Assembly: GCF_037975245.1 (NCBI RefSeq)
Contig: NC_092577.1
Location: 31,277,398 to 31,334,397 of the forward strand
Source of the DNA: Apostichopus japonicus
Taxonomy: Eukaryota > Echinodermata > Holothuroidea > Aspidochirotida > Stichopodidae
Direction of reading: 5' to 3'
Length of the DNA stretch: 57,000 nt
Part shown: piece by piece, positions 1 through 12,700 of the stretch
Layout of the letters: each line of letters opens with the position of its first letter
Position numbering within the stretch: position 1 is the first letter of the stretch
The notes under the pieces: generated by a model
The model's input: only the letters and a program-made list of their open reading frames with translations
The model's database searches: none
Told to the model about the DNA's origin: nothing
Program-made: the position numbers and the translations under genes

Positions 1-471
1 AAGGAACGTCATGTTCGGTGTGAGTGTGGAGTTTCTCCTCACTACTGCAAAGCAAACATGTTTGACCACAAACAAGTATTTCACTATAAAGACATCGATC
101 CGGATTATAAATTTGTTCTGTTATAATTCAAAGCATCAATTCTACCAATTCTGTCTTTCATGGGGACACCTGCTTAGTGATGCATCTCGCATAAAAACTA
201 GCATCTTTTCTGATCAAGAGGAAGTTGTCACCTTCTCCACCTCAGACCCAAGAGCAAAGCAAATCCCTTAACTGAACCACAGATAATTATTGAGTGTTGT
301 CTGTTGCAAATAAAACAATTAAAGAAATTTATACCTGGGGGGTAGATTGTAGGGTTTGGTTGCAGTCAAAAACCGGATATGACCAGCCACTTAACCTGCC
401 ACAAAGTCCTTTATGCTCAATCCAGCAACCTGAATTTAACATCGGTAGTCTTTTTTTTTAATGTTTCGCAG
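1..471 (+). other. Intron or upstream sequence of the kelch-like gene
   Basis: No kelch, BTB or BACK sequence is recognisable here. A pyrimidine-rich stretch and TTTCGCAG at 464-471 form the splice acceptor of the first visible exon. The short open frame at 11-271 has no family resemblance and is treated as chance. Confidence 0.6.
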
Positions 472-3400
472 GTGCCTCAAGTGTCAAGAGAGAGTCGCAG
501 TAGCCTTGAAGATTAGAAACGACAACCAAGCATTGGCACTGATCGGCTGTCGATCACAACCTCAGAGTATTTACGTCGTCGGAGGCCGAAACGACGCAGA
601 ATGTCAACTCAGCAGCTGCGAGAGATATGACGTGGTGCGAGATAGATGGGTTCCCCAGGTAGGTAACAGAAGCACACTTTGGTTTTAAACAATTAGTACA
701 GTTAGTGGTGCGGGATAGATGGGTTCCCCAGGTAGGTAACAGAAGCATACTTTGGTTTTAAACAATTAGTACAGTTAGTGGTGCGGGATAGATGGGTTCC
801 CCAGGTAGGTAACAGAAGCATACTTTGGTTTTAAACAGTTAGTACAGTTAGTGGTGCGGGATAGATGGGTTCCCCAAGTAGGTAACAGAAGCATACTTTG
901 GTTTTAAACAATTAGTACAGTTAGTGGTGCAGGATAGATTGGGTTCCCCAGGTAGGTAACAGAAGCATACTTTGGTTTTAAACAGTCGGTACAAGAAGTA
1001 TGAAACCCTGGTAAAAGCGACGTTATTTCATGCTTTGTATGTAGCTCAATCCTCATCACGATGTACCCCAGTGGCTAGCCCGGTCAATGAACCGTTACAA
1101 CTTTCTAGGGAACAGATTATCAAGTATCGAATCTTGTAATGATACGGAAAATTGTCAAATTGCTTTACAGGTACAAAAGATGTATAGAATTTTTTTCTCT
1201 TTTCGAAAGGAACCAGCGCTTATTTTAAGCCATGAAAGTCTGAACGTTCAAAATTTCTAGTGAATTATTAACTGCTCTTTCACCCTGTTTTGAAAACCAT
1301 ACATTTCCCCCGTTGGGGAGTTAAACATGCCAATCGTCTACTAAAACGTGTCGATATTTCTCCATCCTATCAGTCGACCATCATTGAATGGTTAACCCTT
1401 CTGGGGTGGAAGCTGCAAGCTATCAATATCTTTTAAAGTTACCTTCAGAGATTTCAAGCAGCGTGATTGCGGACCAAAAGTTTCCCCCTTCAATGGTATT
1501 TTTCACCCTACAATGGTTCAAGTAACATTATTGTGCTCATTACCCTTCAAGCTTACCCTTCAAGGGCCTCAGAGTGATATGTCGTACACCATGATTTCAC
1601 CCTTAAGGGGTTCAGGCATCCTAATTGTGCACCATCATTACACCCTGTAATAGGGTTCAAGACAGGTGATTGCACATCATGATCAGTTAACCCTTCGAGT
1701 GTTCTAGCTCAATGCGTTGCTATCCATCATGTTGATCCTTCACAGGCTCAAGCACCTTGATAACACCATTTTTAAATTTTATTTAAGCGCTACTGAGGCT
1801 CCTTCTCGTCAATCAGTCACATGTCCACACGTGAGAGCGTGGTGGCCAATTGGCTAAGGCGTCGGACTCGTGATCCAAGGATTTGTTGGTTCGATTCCTG
1901 CCTAGTTAATTACGTTGTGTCCTTGGGCAAGATGCTTTATCTCAATAGCCTGTCTCCACCCAGGGGTTAAATGGGTACCTGTGAGGTAACTTGTCATTGG
2001 GGGCAGAATATAACTACTGCCGACTGGAGGGATTGTCTCTGGGACAGGTTATCATTGACCAGGGGTAATATGAGATCTATGACCTATGAGACCTATCGCT
2101 GGTATAAAGCGCTATATAAAAACTATTATTATTATCATGTCTAGCTCAGTTCACTCTAACCGTTGCTTTGAATTTTGCATGTTATGTTCCTAATCAGTGA
2201 ACTCACAACAAAACCCCAATTTTGCTCCCACGTTTCACAATATTATTTTTTAGGAATGTATGCAAATTTCCCGGACCGCCTTGGGTTCTGCAACGCTCGA
2301 TGGGCTGCTTTATGCCGTAGGCGGGGAATGTGCGTTCACTTCCAATATACACACCATAGATACTAGGTACCTAGGACACGTGGAATGCTACGATCCTCTC
2401 CGGAAGAAGTGGAGTCAAAGGTCAAGCTTAAAAGAGGCCAGGTCATTCATCGCTGTGGTTTCTCTTCGGGGCAATTTGTTCGCCTTGGGTAAGTTTTTCA
2501 TATTTATGAAAATTTTAAATCGGCTGGTCTTCAGAAGGGGTGTAAGCGGGGCTTTCACACAAAAGTGAGATGATTGATAACAATATTATAACTCAACAAA
2601 GGCTATTAAGAAAGAGACCCCCTCCCCCCTCCCCACCCCTTTGTTTTTGTCTTCCAAGAGATGCTCTGTTTGCAGGAGACTGGAAGAGGAGGGTGGAAAA
2701 GGGACTATCAACAATGGTGAGATGATTGAAAGCAGTATTAAAAATCAACAAAGGGTATTAAGTAAGAGACCCCCTCCCCCCCTTTTTTTTGTCTTCCAAG
2801 AGATGCTCTTTTCAATATTAAAAATCAGCAAGGTTATTTAGTAAGAGACTCCCCCCTCCCCCTTTATTGTCCCAGTTGTTGAGTATCTAGCAAACATAAA
2901 AAATGTAATTTGTGATTTTAATCATTAAAAGCTTGTGTGTGTATTTTATTCATTTCCATCAGTATGCAGTAATTTCTGTCAATTTTCAACATCTCTCATA
3001 AATGTGTGCTATTCTTGACCCCTTTGACCTTCCCATTGTTTTTATTATGATTAATATTTTTTTAATTATTGTCTTGATTGCTAAAAATTTTCCCTCCCCT
3101 TCTCATCAATCCTTTTTTGCTTGTTATCTCTTCCTCCTCCCCCCCCCGCCCCATTTTCAACAGGTGGTGCCGATAATGAAAGCAGTTATAATACTGTAGA
3201 GTGTTACAGCCCTGCAGAGGATAAATGGAGATATGCCCCCAGCATGAAGCAGAGAAGAGGAGGGTGTGGTGTCGCTGTCTGTGATGGCAAGATATATGTA
3301 GCAGGTTTGTTCAAGATAGTAATAGAAGCATATTTATTGATTGATTGAACCAGAACATGTTATTTTGATGCTGGAATCTCTTAACAACATAATTGCAGTT

Positions 3401-4652
3401 TCACCACAATTGAGAACGTTAGACAAGCTTATCTAATTTATGTTTGTCCTTGATTTCTTTGAAAGATGTTTTCTGTGACTGGACATGAGTTAAAATGACC
3501 CGCCACTTTTAAAACTTGAGTGCAAATTATATGTGACTAAATTGAGACACTTGAGACCAGATGAATTTTAATGCAAAATTGAAACCAAATTTAATTTACT
3601 CATCTGAGACCAAATAATTTTTGTGACTTATTTGCGACCAAATGCCTGTTGACGTAAATGGGGACCAATGCCCTGTAACTTGGGTTGAGAGCAAATGACT
3701 TCTTCGCTTACTTTAATAATCGGAGACCAAAATCATATGTTACTTGACTTGGTAAAACAGTTGACTTTGCAACTTAACTTGTTAAGGTATATGACTGGGG
3801 GTGTCATGTTTGATGACTTAATAAATTAGTCCAATTTATTTCTATTCTCCTCCTCCTCCTCCTCCTCCTCCTCCTCCTCCTCCTCCTCCTCCTCCTCCTC
3901 CTCCTCCTCCTCCTCCTCCTCCTCCTCCTCCTCCTCCTCCTCCTCCTCCTCCTCCTCCTCCTCCTCCTCCTCCTCCTCCCCCCCTCCTCCTCCTCCTCCT
4001 CCTCCTCCTCCTCCTCCTCCTCCTCCTCCTCTCAGGTGGCTATGATAAAGCTTACAGAACAGAGAGAGCCAGTGTGGAATGTTTTGACCCGGAGACGAGA
4101 GCGTGGACGTTCGTGGCTGAAATGGAGAAGGCCAGATCGGGACTGGCGTTGGTGGCGATGGATCATTACATTTATGCCATAGGTGGGAGGTTACGGCACA
4201 CAGATCAGTTCTTTAGCATAGCTGAGAGGTGAGTGAAAGAAAAGAAAAACAAACCAAAGTCGAAAAAGATTAAAAAAGAATAATAAAGAAAAAAAAGAGT
4301 CTAGTCTAGAAGTCTAGAATATATTATCATAGCAATAGTTATTAAATTAAGAATGCAGCATTTAAATAGAACTCAATGTTCAGGGTCATTTCCGGCCTCC
4401 TAACATGTTGGTGCTCTGTTCCGTATTAGGTTTAACACACAGACGCAACAGTGGACGTCCATCACTTCCATGAACAGAACACGGGCCTGGCCGGCCGTAG
4501 CAGTCTTTGACAACAAGATTTATGTGATGGGGGGCTACGATGGCCACACACGGCTGCGATCCGTGGAGGTGTACGACGCGGAGAACAACCAGTGGTCCTA
4601 CGTGAGTAGCATGAACGCCGGGAGGGCCGGATGCGGCTCGTCAGTGGTTTGA
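472..4652 (+). CDS. Kelch-like (KLHL-type) protein, 3' part, five exons
   Basis: Exons 472-658, 2254-2488, 3164-3304, 4036-4228 and 4430-4652 join in one frame (phases 2, 0, 1, 1, 2) and encode the last 325 residues, ending at TGA 4650-4652. Six kelch motifs are visible by their hydrophobic-plus-Gly-Gly strands: IYVVGG, LYAVGG, LFALGG, IYVAGG, IYAIGG and IYVMGG, each followed by a conserved Tyr/Phe-D and Trp (for example VECYDPLRKKW). This is a six-bladed beta-propeller. In this family the propeller usually recruits substrates to a cullin-3 ubiquitin ligase through an upstream BTB/BACK region, which would lie left of the window. All acceptors end in AG; donors are GTAGGT, GTAAGT, GTTTGT (weak) and GTGAGT. 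Two introns carry repeats directly at splice sites: a donor minisatellite after exon 1 and a (TCC)n tract before exon 4. I cannot assign the KLHL paralogue. Confidence 0.93.
632..1000 (+). repeat. 73-bp minisatellite that includes an exon end and splice donor
   Basis: GTGGTGCGRGATAGATGG recurs at 632, 705, 778, 851 and 924, exactly 73 bp apart. The first copy is the last 27 coding bases of the kelch exon plus its donor (CCCCAG|GTAGGT). Later copies lie in the intron and repeat the same exon end and donor with few changes. The unit is not a multiple of three and carries an in-frame TAA (686-688), so only the first donor keeps the protein frame. Confidence 0.92.
1370..1770 (+). repeat. Degenerate tandem repeat in kelch intron
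   Basis: About seven degenerate units of roughly 55-60 bp share the words ACCCTTCAAGGG, TTCAAG and a CATCAT box. They diverge too much to fix an exact unit length by eye. No coding potential is seen. Confidence 0.6.
1838..2136 (+). mobile_element. tRNA-derived SINE
   Basis: The 5' part looks like a tRNA. A-box TGGCCAATTGG is at 1843-1853 and B-box GGTTCGATTCC at 1888-1898, with a CTCGTGA anticodon-like loop between them. It continues into a tRNA-unrelated body containing GTGTCCTTGGGCAAGATGC and ends in GCGCTATATAAAA plus an (ATT)n tail. This layout is that of a pol III-transcribed SINE, not a functional tRNA, because the acceptor stem does not close. It lies inside a kelch intron. Confidence 0.85.
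2575..2875 (+). repeat. Imperfect tandem repeat with C/T-rich boxes
   Basis: Two to three imperfect copies share AAATCARCAAGG, TTAAGTAAGAGACCCCCTCCCC and GTCTTCCAAGAGATGCTC (copies near 2590, 2735 and 2820). It is intronic, with no coding signal. Confidence 0.65.
3847..4033 (+). repeat. (CTC)n/(TCC)n microsatellite at a splice acceptor
   Basis: About 185 bp of nearly pure CTC trinucleotide, broken once by a run of C near 3979, runs directly into CTCAG|GTGG, the acceptor of the fourth visible kelch exon (exon starts at 4036). The microsatellite thus is the polypyrimidine tract of this intron. Confidence 0.97.
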
Positions 4653-5524
4653 TGAAGGAAGAAAGATGTTACATTCCATCATCCATTTATTTTTATGATA
4701 CAACTTGTAAAAAATTGTTTCCATAAACACTCTCTCTAAGCCGACATATTGTCACGGCGTCTGCCATGTTGGGGGTTTCGAAAGGTGGTCGATGAACCAA
4801 ATACGAAATATTTTTTGTGTAAAATGAGGTCAAGAAGGAATGACTGTTTTGAAAGGTAGTGTAATACTTGGGTTTCTTCATTCTGAATATCTGCTGCAAC
4901 TCATTTTCAGTCGATTGTATCTCTCAGTAGTAAGTACTATTGTCGAGAGGAAAGTACAAAATTGAAGCACCCCCCATTAAAGAGAAGACAATATGATGAC
5001 CTTTGAACTTAGTTCTCCTGAAATTTCAACTTGGGCCTACTGCTATAGAGAATATCTATACATGTATAAGAAGACCTGAATTTGGGGAGGGGGTGGGGGA
5101 GGGCATGTCAGAGGATATGTATATGTCTTCATTCAATGACCTTGTATGACTTTTGACCTTTCTCATTGATGTATACCTCCAAAGGGGCCCATCACAGGTG
5201 GCTTGTTTTGTCCAAGTCCCACATAGACATATGGAACCAAAGATTGGTATGTTGTGGTTTACATACACTATAAAGTGCAATGCATGGATGCAGCTGGTTA
5301 AATCTGCAGTTCATGTTGATTTTCTTTGGCATAAGCTAAATGTTTGGAAAGAAACTATTTTTTTTCTTCATTGTTTCTTGTATTATTGTCGCAAGAGACG
5401 TTTAAACATATTCTTAAGACAGACTGTTGCTTTTCAAAATGAGCATTATCAGTACAGGAACTCTAGGCTAAGCTACCACATTCTCATGGCATAGGTAACT
5501 AGCCAACTATCCTTGTTTCTGTTA

Positions 5525-5530
5525 AATAAA
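5525..5530 (+). other. Candidate polyadenylation signal, kelch-like gene
   Basis: Canonical AATAAA about 870 bp after the kelch stop codon. Other candidates further downstream exist, so the actual 3' end is uncertain. Confidence 0.35.
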
Positions 5531-8130
5531 GGTTAGAAACTGTCCATACTTAAAGTAGGTCTTACGATTGCTTTGAAGAATGAGATGAAAGCACCGTATA
5601 GAATGGTAGCAGAGCCTACTTTGCATATAAGGATTGGGACTGAAGCGCTCATGTGAAGGTCACTACCAGTTTATCCAGCCAGTAGCCATGTTAGGGGAGG
5701 TCCAACAATTTTAAGTGGGACACGATACTTGTGTCCTGGACGTTTGGAAGGTTTTGAACACACACATGTTGGCACCAATGCAGGAGCAGGGAGAGGGAGG
5801 GGGGCGGTTGGGAGGAGGGGAATGGCCCCTTGTGACCCAGCCTGAATGTATGCTTTTCGGATGCAAATGAGGAGTAACAAACCAGTTTGCATCTAAGCCA
5901 CCTAACATAAAAAAATATTCTCAAAGGGGATGGGGTGTCACCCTTAGACCCCTCCCCACGACGTCATGCCCTGCAAGTGGTGACAAAGGAAGGATCCGTG
6001 CCAGTTGCCAACTGTTCTAGGTACACCACTGGTGCTTGGACATTCACTCTATTCAAGGGTTTGTGTCATAGTTTGCTGAAAATGTGTGTGAATATCATTC
6101 TGTATTTAAGACTTTATGCAAAAGTCCATTGCACTATGAGACAATACCAATGGTTGGAATTTGAATAAATAGAGGTCTGTGTAAAGCCAAGTTTTACATG
6201 ATATACTTTTCGACAACATTTTCACTGTATCACAAAAATACTAACACACTGTTAACAATGTGGCTGATACTCTACAATTTTAATTCAATTGCTGTTGGAA
6301 AAAGTAAATGTTACTAAATATGCGTTGATGTTCTTGTTTTGAGGGTTGAAAATGGATTCATTCTTTTTTGCTACATTTTAACATTTTATTTTAAAGACAT
6401 TTTATCTGTCTGCTTTTCTTTGTAGCCCGTCATCAGAATGTTGGTTTTGGTACTACTTATTTCATATACAAAGAATAATTCAATGAATTTTATGATTTTA
6501 TTCTATTATATTTTATTGCGAGGTGCTTGCAGATGTTTTCTGAAAAGTGTGATTTGAAGAAGACCACAAAAAAAAAAAAAAAACACACTCAACCGAGAGA
6601 TGGTTTTACTCCAGTAATAGTTTGTTAAAGAGAATTGTGAAATGGATATTCATTGACTTTGACTTACAAGCATTGTGTTATTATTCTCAAAGGCTGCAGT
6701 GTAGAAGAGGGGTTTCAAATAATTTCTACAATGGCTTGAGAAAAGGTTCAGAAAAGAACCAACATCTCACTGCACCTAGATTAAGTAATATGGACAAGGT
6801 AGGGTGACGTAAAGGCACTCAAGCTTCATAAACTGTTAGAATTGAAGGCCAATTTGGTTTTGCTGACTAGATTTAAACCTACGGGGAGTGCCATACTGAG
6901 ACCCTGATTACATACAATTAGCAAATGTTTTAATTTTATGAGATATCACAGGAAGCACTCTTAGATTGTAAAATTTCTCTTGTGCTACAAGTGGCTGATA
7001 AAAGAACTTTCCATAAGTAAAGTACAAGTACATAACGAAACATCGTCATCATCATCAAATTACATTGCCATTTCTTTTATTTTTAATGCTCTTTTATTTT
7101 CTCCCCTTCTCCTGTTTTTGTACAGATAATATATTTGCTATGTATATACACAAAATAGAATGGAATGGTGGTTAAAGTTTTACCCAAATCTTTCATTTTC
7201 TAGTAGGCTAACAGATTTTTTTTTTTTTGCTGCTTTATAATAAATATTTTCAAATAAGTTATGATAAGTACTTTGAATTGTAAACAAGTTTGCAGCGATA
7301 TTGTGTTCAATGTTCATATGATCATCAGAGATCCCACTGTCATGGAATATAACAGAAATATTTTATGTTAAGGGGACACAAAACCCAAACCATCATCTTT
7401 AGCTAATACCTGACAAAAATCTTTGTAAAAGCAATGCTGCCAAACAGCTAGAAAATCATCTTGCTTAATTTTGGGACATGTCCTAGTTGAGTGTGGGGGC
7501 TGTCATTTTGTAAACCTGTGATGTCATTTGTCATGCTTTTTTATATTTTCAATGTAGAATGCTAACAGAGTAGACACTTAAAGGCATTGAAGACTCGCCC
7601 CAAATTACGTGCAGCGCTCTGAAAAAGTTAACTTTCCGTTGCTTGCATATGACGTTTTCTTCTTGTCGCTACAAAATGCAGACAGTAATGAAACGTGATA
7701 CCTTGATATCTTTTATCTAGACCTAAGATGTCCATCGCTGCTATGTACACTGTGTTGTGGGTATTGACCGTAGCTGTATGTATTGACTGTACACTATAGT
7801 GTCTAATTACCGACGGTAGCAAGCTGTGTGTGTATTTTCTGGGATCGATGGTGGTGTCTAACACTTCTGTTACACCTCATTCGAAACTAGGTCAGATTAC
7901 CGGCATGAGACGTTTCTTTGTGCGCGAGTCTTCACACCCTTTAAACCATTGTCGTCGTTAGGTCATGTTAAGAGCTTCAATATTTTAAGATTCAGCATTT
8001 GCATAACCCAGGCCATCACCATTACAGAAAGTTAACATTGCATAATGTAAGGAAAAAGATCAAAACATTTAAGCACAGTGGGCTTGATGATGTCATATTT
8101 AAACTTGATCAAGTCTTCAGCACTGTATGT

Positions 8131-8522
8131 CAGGGGCGTTGGAAGCTTTTTGGGATTGGTACGGCAGATCAGAGTGTGGCCATCTATCATAATTATCGGG
8201 GGGATGTTTGGTAGGTCAAACTACGCTACGCGCCACCATGGTTGGCGCGTAGCGTAATGGATAAAATATGGAAAAAATGCCTCCCAGATTGCAGGAAATG
8301 GCACTTCCCGAGCTTCAAAACAAGACCCCTGCCATGCCAGAGTAGTCTGTTTCTGTACCCGATTAATCTTCTGAAACACATTTTTGAAGTAGGTTTCATT
8401 TTGGTTCTTTATTTTTTGCCATTTTTTTATTCTTAGTCCTACATTTTTTTTTTTTTTTTGCGCCGTGATTTAATATTGGTCCGGCGTTCGCTGGACCTGC
8501 CGTACCGGCTCCGACGCCCCTG
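8131..8522. mobile_element. 392-bp MITE with TIRs and 5-bp TSD
   Basis: The left end CAGGGGCGTTGGAAGC...GGTACGGCAG is matched in inverted orientation by CTGCCGTACCGGCTCCGACGCCCCTG at the right end. TATGT flanks both sides (8126-8130 and 8523-8527). Inside, 8222-8256 is a perfect hairpin with 14-bp arms (TACGCTACGCGCCA) and a 7-nt loop. There is no transposase, so it is non-autonomous. I do not assign the superfamily. Confidence 0.85.
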
Positions 8523-9704
8523 TATGTATAGGATCATGAAATAGGTGATCTCTGCCTATTAATGGAATTATATTTCTTTGATAAAAGTTTTTCTTGACAG
8601 TTATCTCTATCACAATAATGATGGTTTGGTTGTATTCTGTGGGATGAGGTGGGGGGGGGGAGGGGGTTGTCATTACAGGTACTACTACCACATAAACCAT
8701 TGATAGAAGATCCTGATTTTCATACCTAAGAATAATTTTCATAGAATTTTCACACATCTTCTTGAAGTAGTTGGCACTATATATAGAGGATAAAGAGCTA
8801 GAAGTGAATATATGAGAAAGATTATAGTCTTCACCGCACATGTATTAAATGACATGAATTGATAATGATTCTTGGTATCGACACAGATCAGACACACAAA
8901 CTTGTACCGTGAGTTATCAATTTGTCACCAATTCGAGCTGTACTGTATGTGGGTGCTATCAATATATATATATACACTGAAATACCAATAAAAAACCCTG
9001 TATGTATTTTTTTCTTTGTACTATGATATCGTAATGAAAATCCCACCAACATGATTTTATCTAACCCTGCATAAAGTATTTGGTTGAAAGGCATAATTAA
9101 AGCTGTTAGTAGTTATCGTTTTCCCCATTTATTTGCTTCTTCAGCTCAAAAGTTCTGAAGAACTTGTTGGTTGAAATTGAGGTGGCTTTAAGATTTAATC
9201 ATATAGCATTTAGAAAGTTTGAAGTGCAGCCTTAGCCTTTACCAATAGAACATTACATGTTCCTACAGCTAAACCCAATCAGATTATTATCAGCTATTAC
9301 TTATATTGTTAGTTATTATTATATTGTTATTGTTTGTAGAAAGAATAATGTATTCATCAGACCACCCTGACACTCTTCGCTCCAGATAACGTTGTCCGAG
9401 ATCTAGTCGTGGTTGGTCTGTACTTGTGGGTACATGCGCTCTTGTTTTCACATTTCATATAAACCGCCTAAGTCCATTACACATGTACACGTAACGAAAT
9501 ACTGAGGTGGGAAGCATGACTATTGTTTACTTCGTCAAGCAGCCGACACTGAACTGAGAAATGTACCAGCAACTCTGGTAATTATATGCGACGTACTGTA
9601 CAGTACTGAGCCAACAAGCCCAACTTCTGAGTTTCATGCACGGCTTCTTAAACCTCTGACGTACCCATTGTCGTTCGTAAGAGCTGTTGACAATTGAAAC
9701 GAAA

Positions 9705-12700
9705 ATGGCAGACAATAATGGTAAGCTTTTGAAACTAAAATGGTCCATGGCAAAAGCAAGTAGGCTATAGTATGCCTACTGTAGTGTAGGCTTAGGCCTA
9801 AGTCAGCTTAACTTTAATGTAGGTGACTGACGTACTGTAACTAGTTGTAATGAAACTTTGTCTGTAGCCTAGGCGTAACGTTACCTTCACTGCGTAGGCT
9901 ATATTTGTGTACTGAAAAGTATTGATTCTTGTGTCCTACCCCGAAGTTAGGCCTAATAATATTATGCCCAGCAGTAACAGTATAGAATACCCCACTAAGC
10001 AAATGCTACAACTCGAAGCTCACCTTCATGATTGACTTGCATGAACGCCGCCCCTACACCACACCGCTAGCATCAGTGGGCCTATGGACTTCAAATGGCC
10101 TACTATACAATCAGGAATACTGAGAGATACAGCCTGGGCTGCCTCCTCCTTTAGCTGCTCAAATATATTTTGGCACACCGACCAATCCCATCTTATATTT
10201 TTCCTTCGCAATTTGTTAAGAGGTTTCACGAGCCTTGCATAACTTGAATTTAGTACACCACCCACTCAAGCCCAAAAACCGGTCAAGGGCTGTTTTGTTT
10301 GTCGGTGAAGGGAAATGCTGAAACTGCTTCACATCTTGAAGGATCCAAATAAATGCCGTCTTCATTAATAACATACCCCAACAAATTTTACTTCCTTATA
10401 CACAAGATGACGTTTAGCTGGATTGACCGTGAGGCCTGCATTCCTAAGACACTCCAAACTTTATTCAGATCTCCAAAATGTTCATGGACGGTGGATGAAT
10501 GCACTACAATATCATCCATATATGGATAGTAATTACGTACTCCAGAGGCTGAAAAACAACATCAAGGCAGTTTTAAAAGTACTTACTTAATTGCATTCTT
10601 TAAACCAAATGGTAATTGCTTAAACTGATAAACACCCTCGTCACAAAATCCTGACCTCAAGTCTTAAGTTGAAAACACACTAGAATTACACATAGAATAC
10701 AAACTAGAATCAGTAATGGGTAAAGGATAGTTGGAAGACTTAGTAAATTTCTGCATTAAGAGCCCTATAATCGAAAGCCATCAAGTAAGTACCGTCAGGC
10801 TTATCAAACATCACCACAGGAGGACCACCACTCCAGAGACTGAAGCGGTAATGATATCTTGTTCTAGCATATCATGTATCTGCTTCTTGAGATTGGCTCA
10901 TTTGCTCGGTTTCTTTACAGGCACCACCTCCCCTGTTTCTATTTTATGTTGCAGCCAGCCACAGTAGCAAGGTCTGTCCACAAAAACCTCTTTATAGTTT
11001 TCTACCAGCCCCTTTACCTGCTTCTCATACCCCAATTTATCCAAGGCTGCCCTCTATTTTGGGCCAAATTTGGGCCCTCCTGTATTCTGCTAGGTTTACA
11101 AATTCCCTCAACCAAACTGTTTTCGTATTCAAACTAAAGCCTAAGGGAACTTAACACAAGGGCTCTGTTTCCCGGACCAATAAGCACTCCTAGATATATC
11201 GCAAACAAGAGAAAAGGCCCATGATAACAAGTCTCTGCCCAAAAGTACTTGACAAAGAATGTCAGCCACATAAAGCTCAACCTGTTCAGTCTCCCCCCCC
11301 CCCTCCCCAATAGTCATAGAGGTAGATACCTTAACTGTAACCACAAGAGGTGTGTCATCCAAAAGCTTAAAACACAGGGGTTCACTCAAAGGCATAACCT
11401 CACAATTTTCAACCATTAAAGTACGGATAAGCCACTTTACTGCTCCACTATCAGCATTCATAAGCAAGAACTTTCCCACTATATATCATTGCCTCAAAGT
11501 ACGCTCCACCCAACTAACTTGCATAAATTTGTCACCTCAGTCAGAGCTATGCTCCAATGAAACCTTAACTCTGAATGACCTTTCCTCTGCCTCCTTGTCA
11601 GAAATTCTCGCCAAATTAATGCCAACACAATATCATTTTGATCATGTGATACGTTTGAACAGTTATTACTGGAATGTGCCCAGTCACCACAAGTTTAACA
11701 TCTAATGAACATTATTAAGATCTGGAGTTGGTGTATGTATTCTACTTGCTTGGCTAGAAGCTGGCCTTTGTGAATGCCCTGTTGTTTCACCTGCGGTTTG
11801 GAAATACGGTCCGACTAGTTGTAGGCATCTTTCTGGAACCTAGACTCTGTCGATTCCTGCTAGTTACCCTGGCGACCAAGATATCAGCAAAATCTGAAAT
11901 TTCCACAATTGGAAGTCCATAAATTTCTGCTCCAGTAGCTTTAAATGCAAAGATTCAACTCTCAAGGAGGATATCATTTAATCAACAACAATCAACTCCA
12001 TTATTCTAGTGAATTCAGAGTAAAGATGTCAATCTATCTACAAGTGGGATTTGACCAGCGCCTCAAATATAAACTAAGCCGACTACCCTTCTGTCTGAAA
12101 GATTCTGATAGGCTCTTTACAGCGGCATGAAACTTCTCCCTGTCACGTATCTGGAGTAAGCTGACATGCTGCCAACAATGCACCCTTAAACTACCACATT
12201 ATAACTTTGTTTCTGAATTTCACTTAAAATGTGGAAAGCGTTCTGTTCCTTGCCTGTCAAGTATGGTTCCAGCAAACTAGGCCATCTCTCAGAAGGAATT
12301 TCTTGGCTAAACAAAGTCTCTCAAAAAAGATAAATAACATTCCCAATCATCTTCAGCATCAAGGGGATGCAAACCTTCCATCCTGAACTTGACAATAGGT
12401 GGATTAACACTTGCTTTAGATGAAAATTTTGAAGTCTCATCGGACAAATTTGGTATAGTCTGAAGAGCCTTAAACCCTCTCTTCCTTGGTCGTTCACAAC
12501 TTTCAGATCTAAGCATTAGTTCTCACACAGCTCCTTGATATACTCTGTATATACTTAAGATGGGGAATTGGGGATACCTCTCAGTCTCACCGTTCTGTTT
12601 AGTCTTGTCCTCTTTGGTGACAGCTCCTTGGCAGTAAAACAGGTAGACTAGTATGTATATATACGCCAATGTCCCCAAACGGGCAACATACCAAAGAATG

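Larger units (their letters stand above)
4653..9704. other. Kelch 3' UTR and intergenic region before GGT
   Basis: The first part is presumably the kelch 3' UTR. A canonical AATAAA lies at 5525-5530, and further A-rich candidates follow near 6165 and 7240. None of the short open frames in this stretch shows splice-consistent coding or a family motif. A MITE sits at 8131-8522. The last few hundred bases before 9705 must contain the GGT promoter and 5' UTR, but I see no convincing TATA element. Confidence 0.55.

Noticed and set aside
11-271. 86-residue frame at the left edge
   Set aside because: No domain, no splice site at its end, and it precedes a normal acceptor; probably intron.
1838-1912. 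Free-standing tRNA-Thr gene
   Set aside because: The acceptor stem does not pair and the sequence continues into a SINE body with an (ATT)n tail.
5671-5924. Three overlapping minus-strand frames near 5.7-5.9 kb
   Set aside because: Low-complexity Pro/Leu/Ser content, short, and in the presumed kelch 3' UTR without homology signs.
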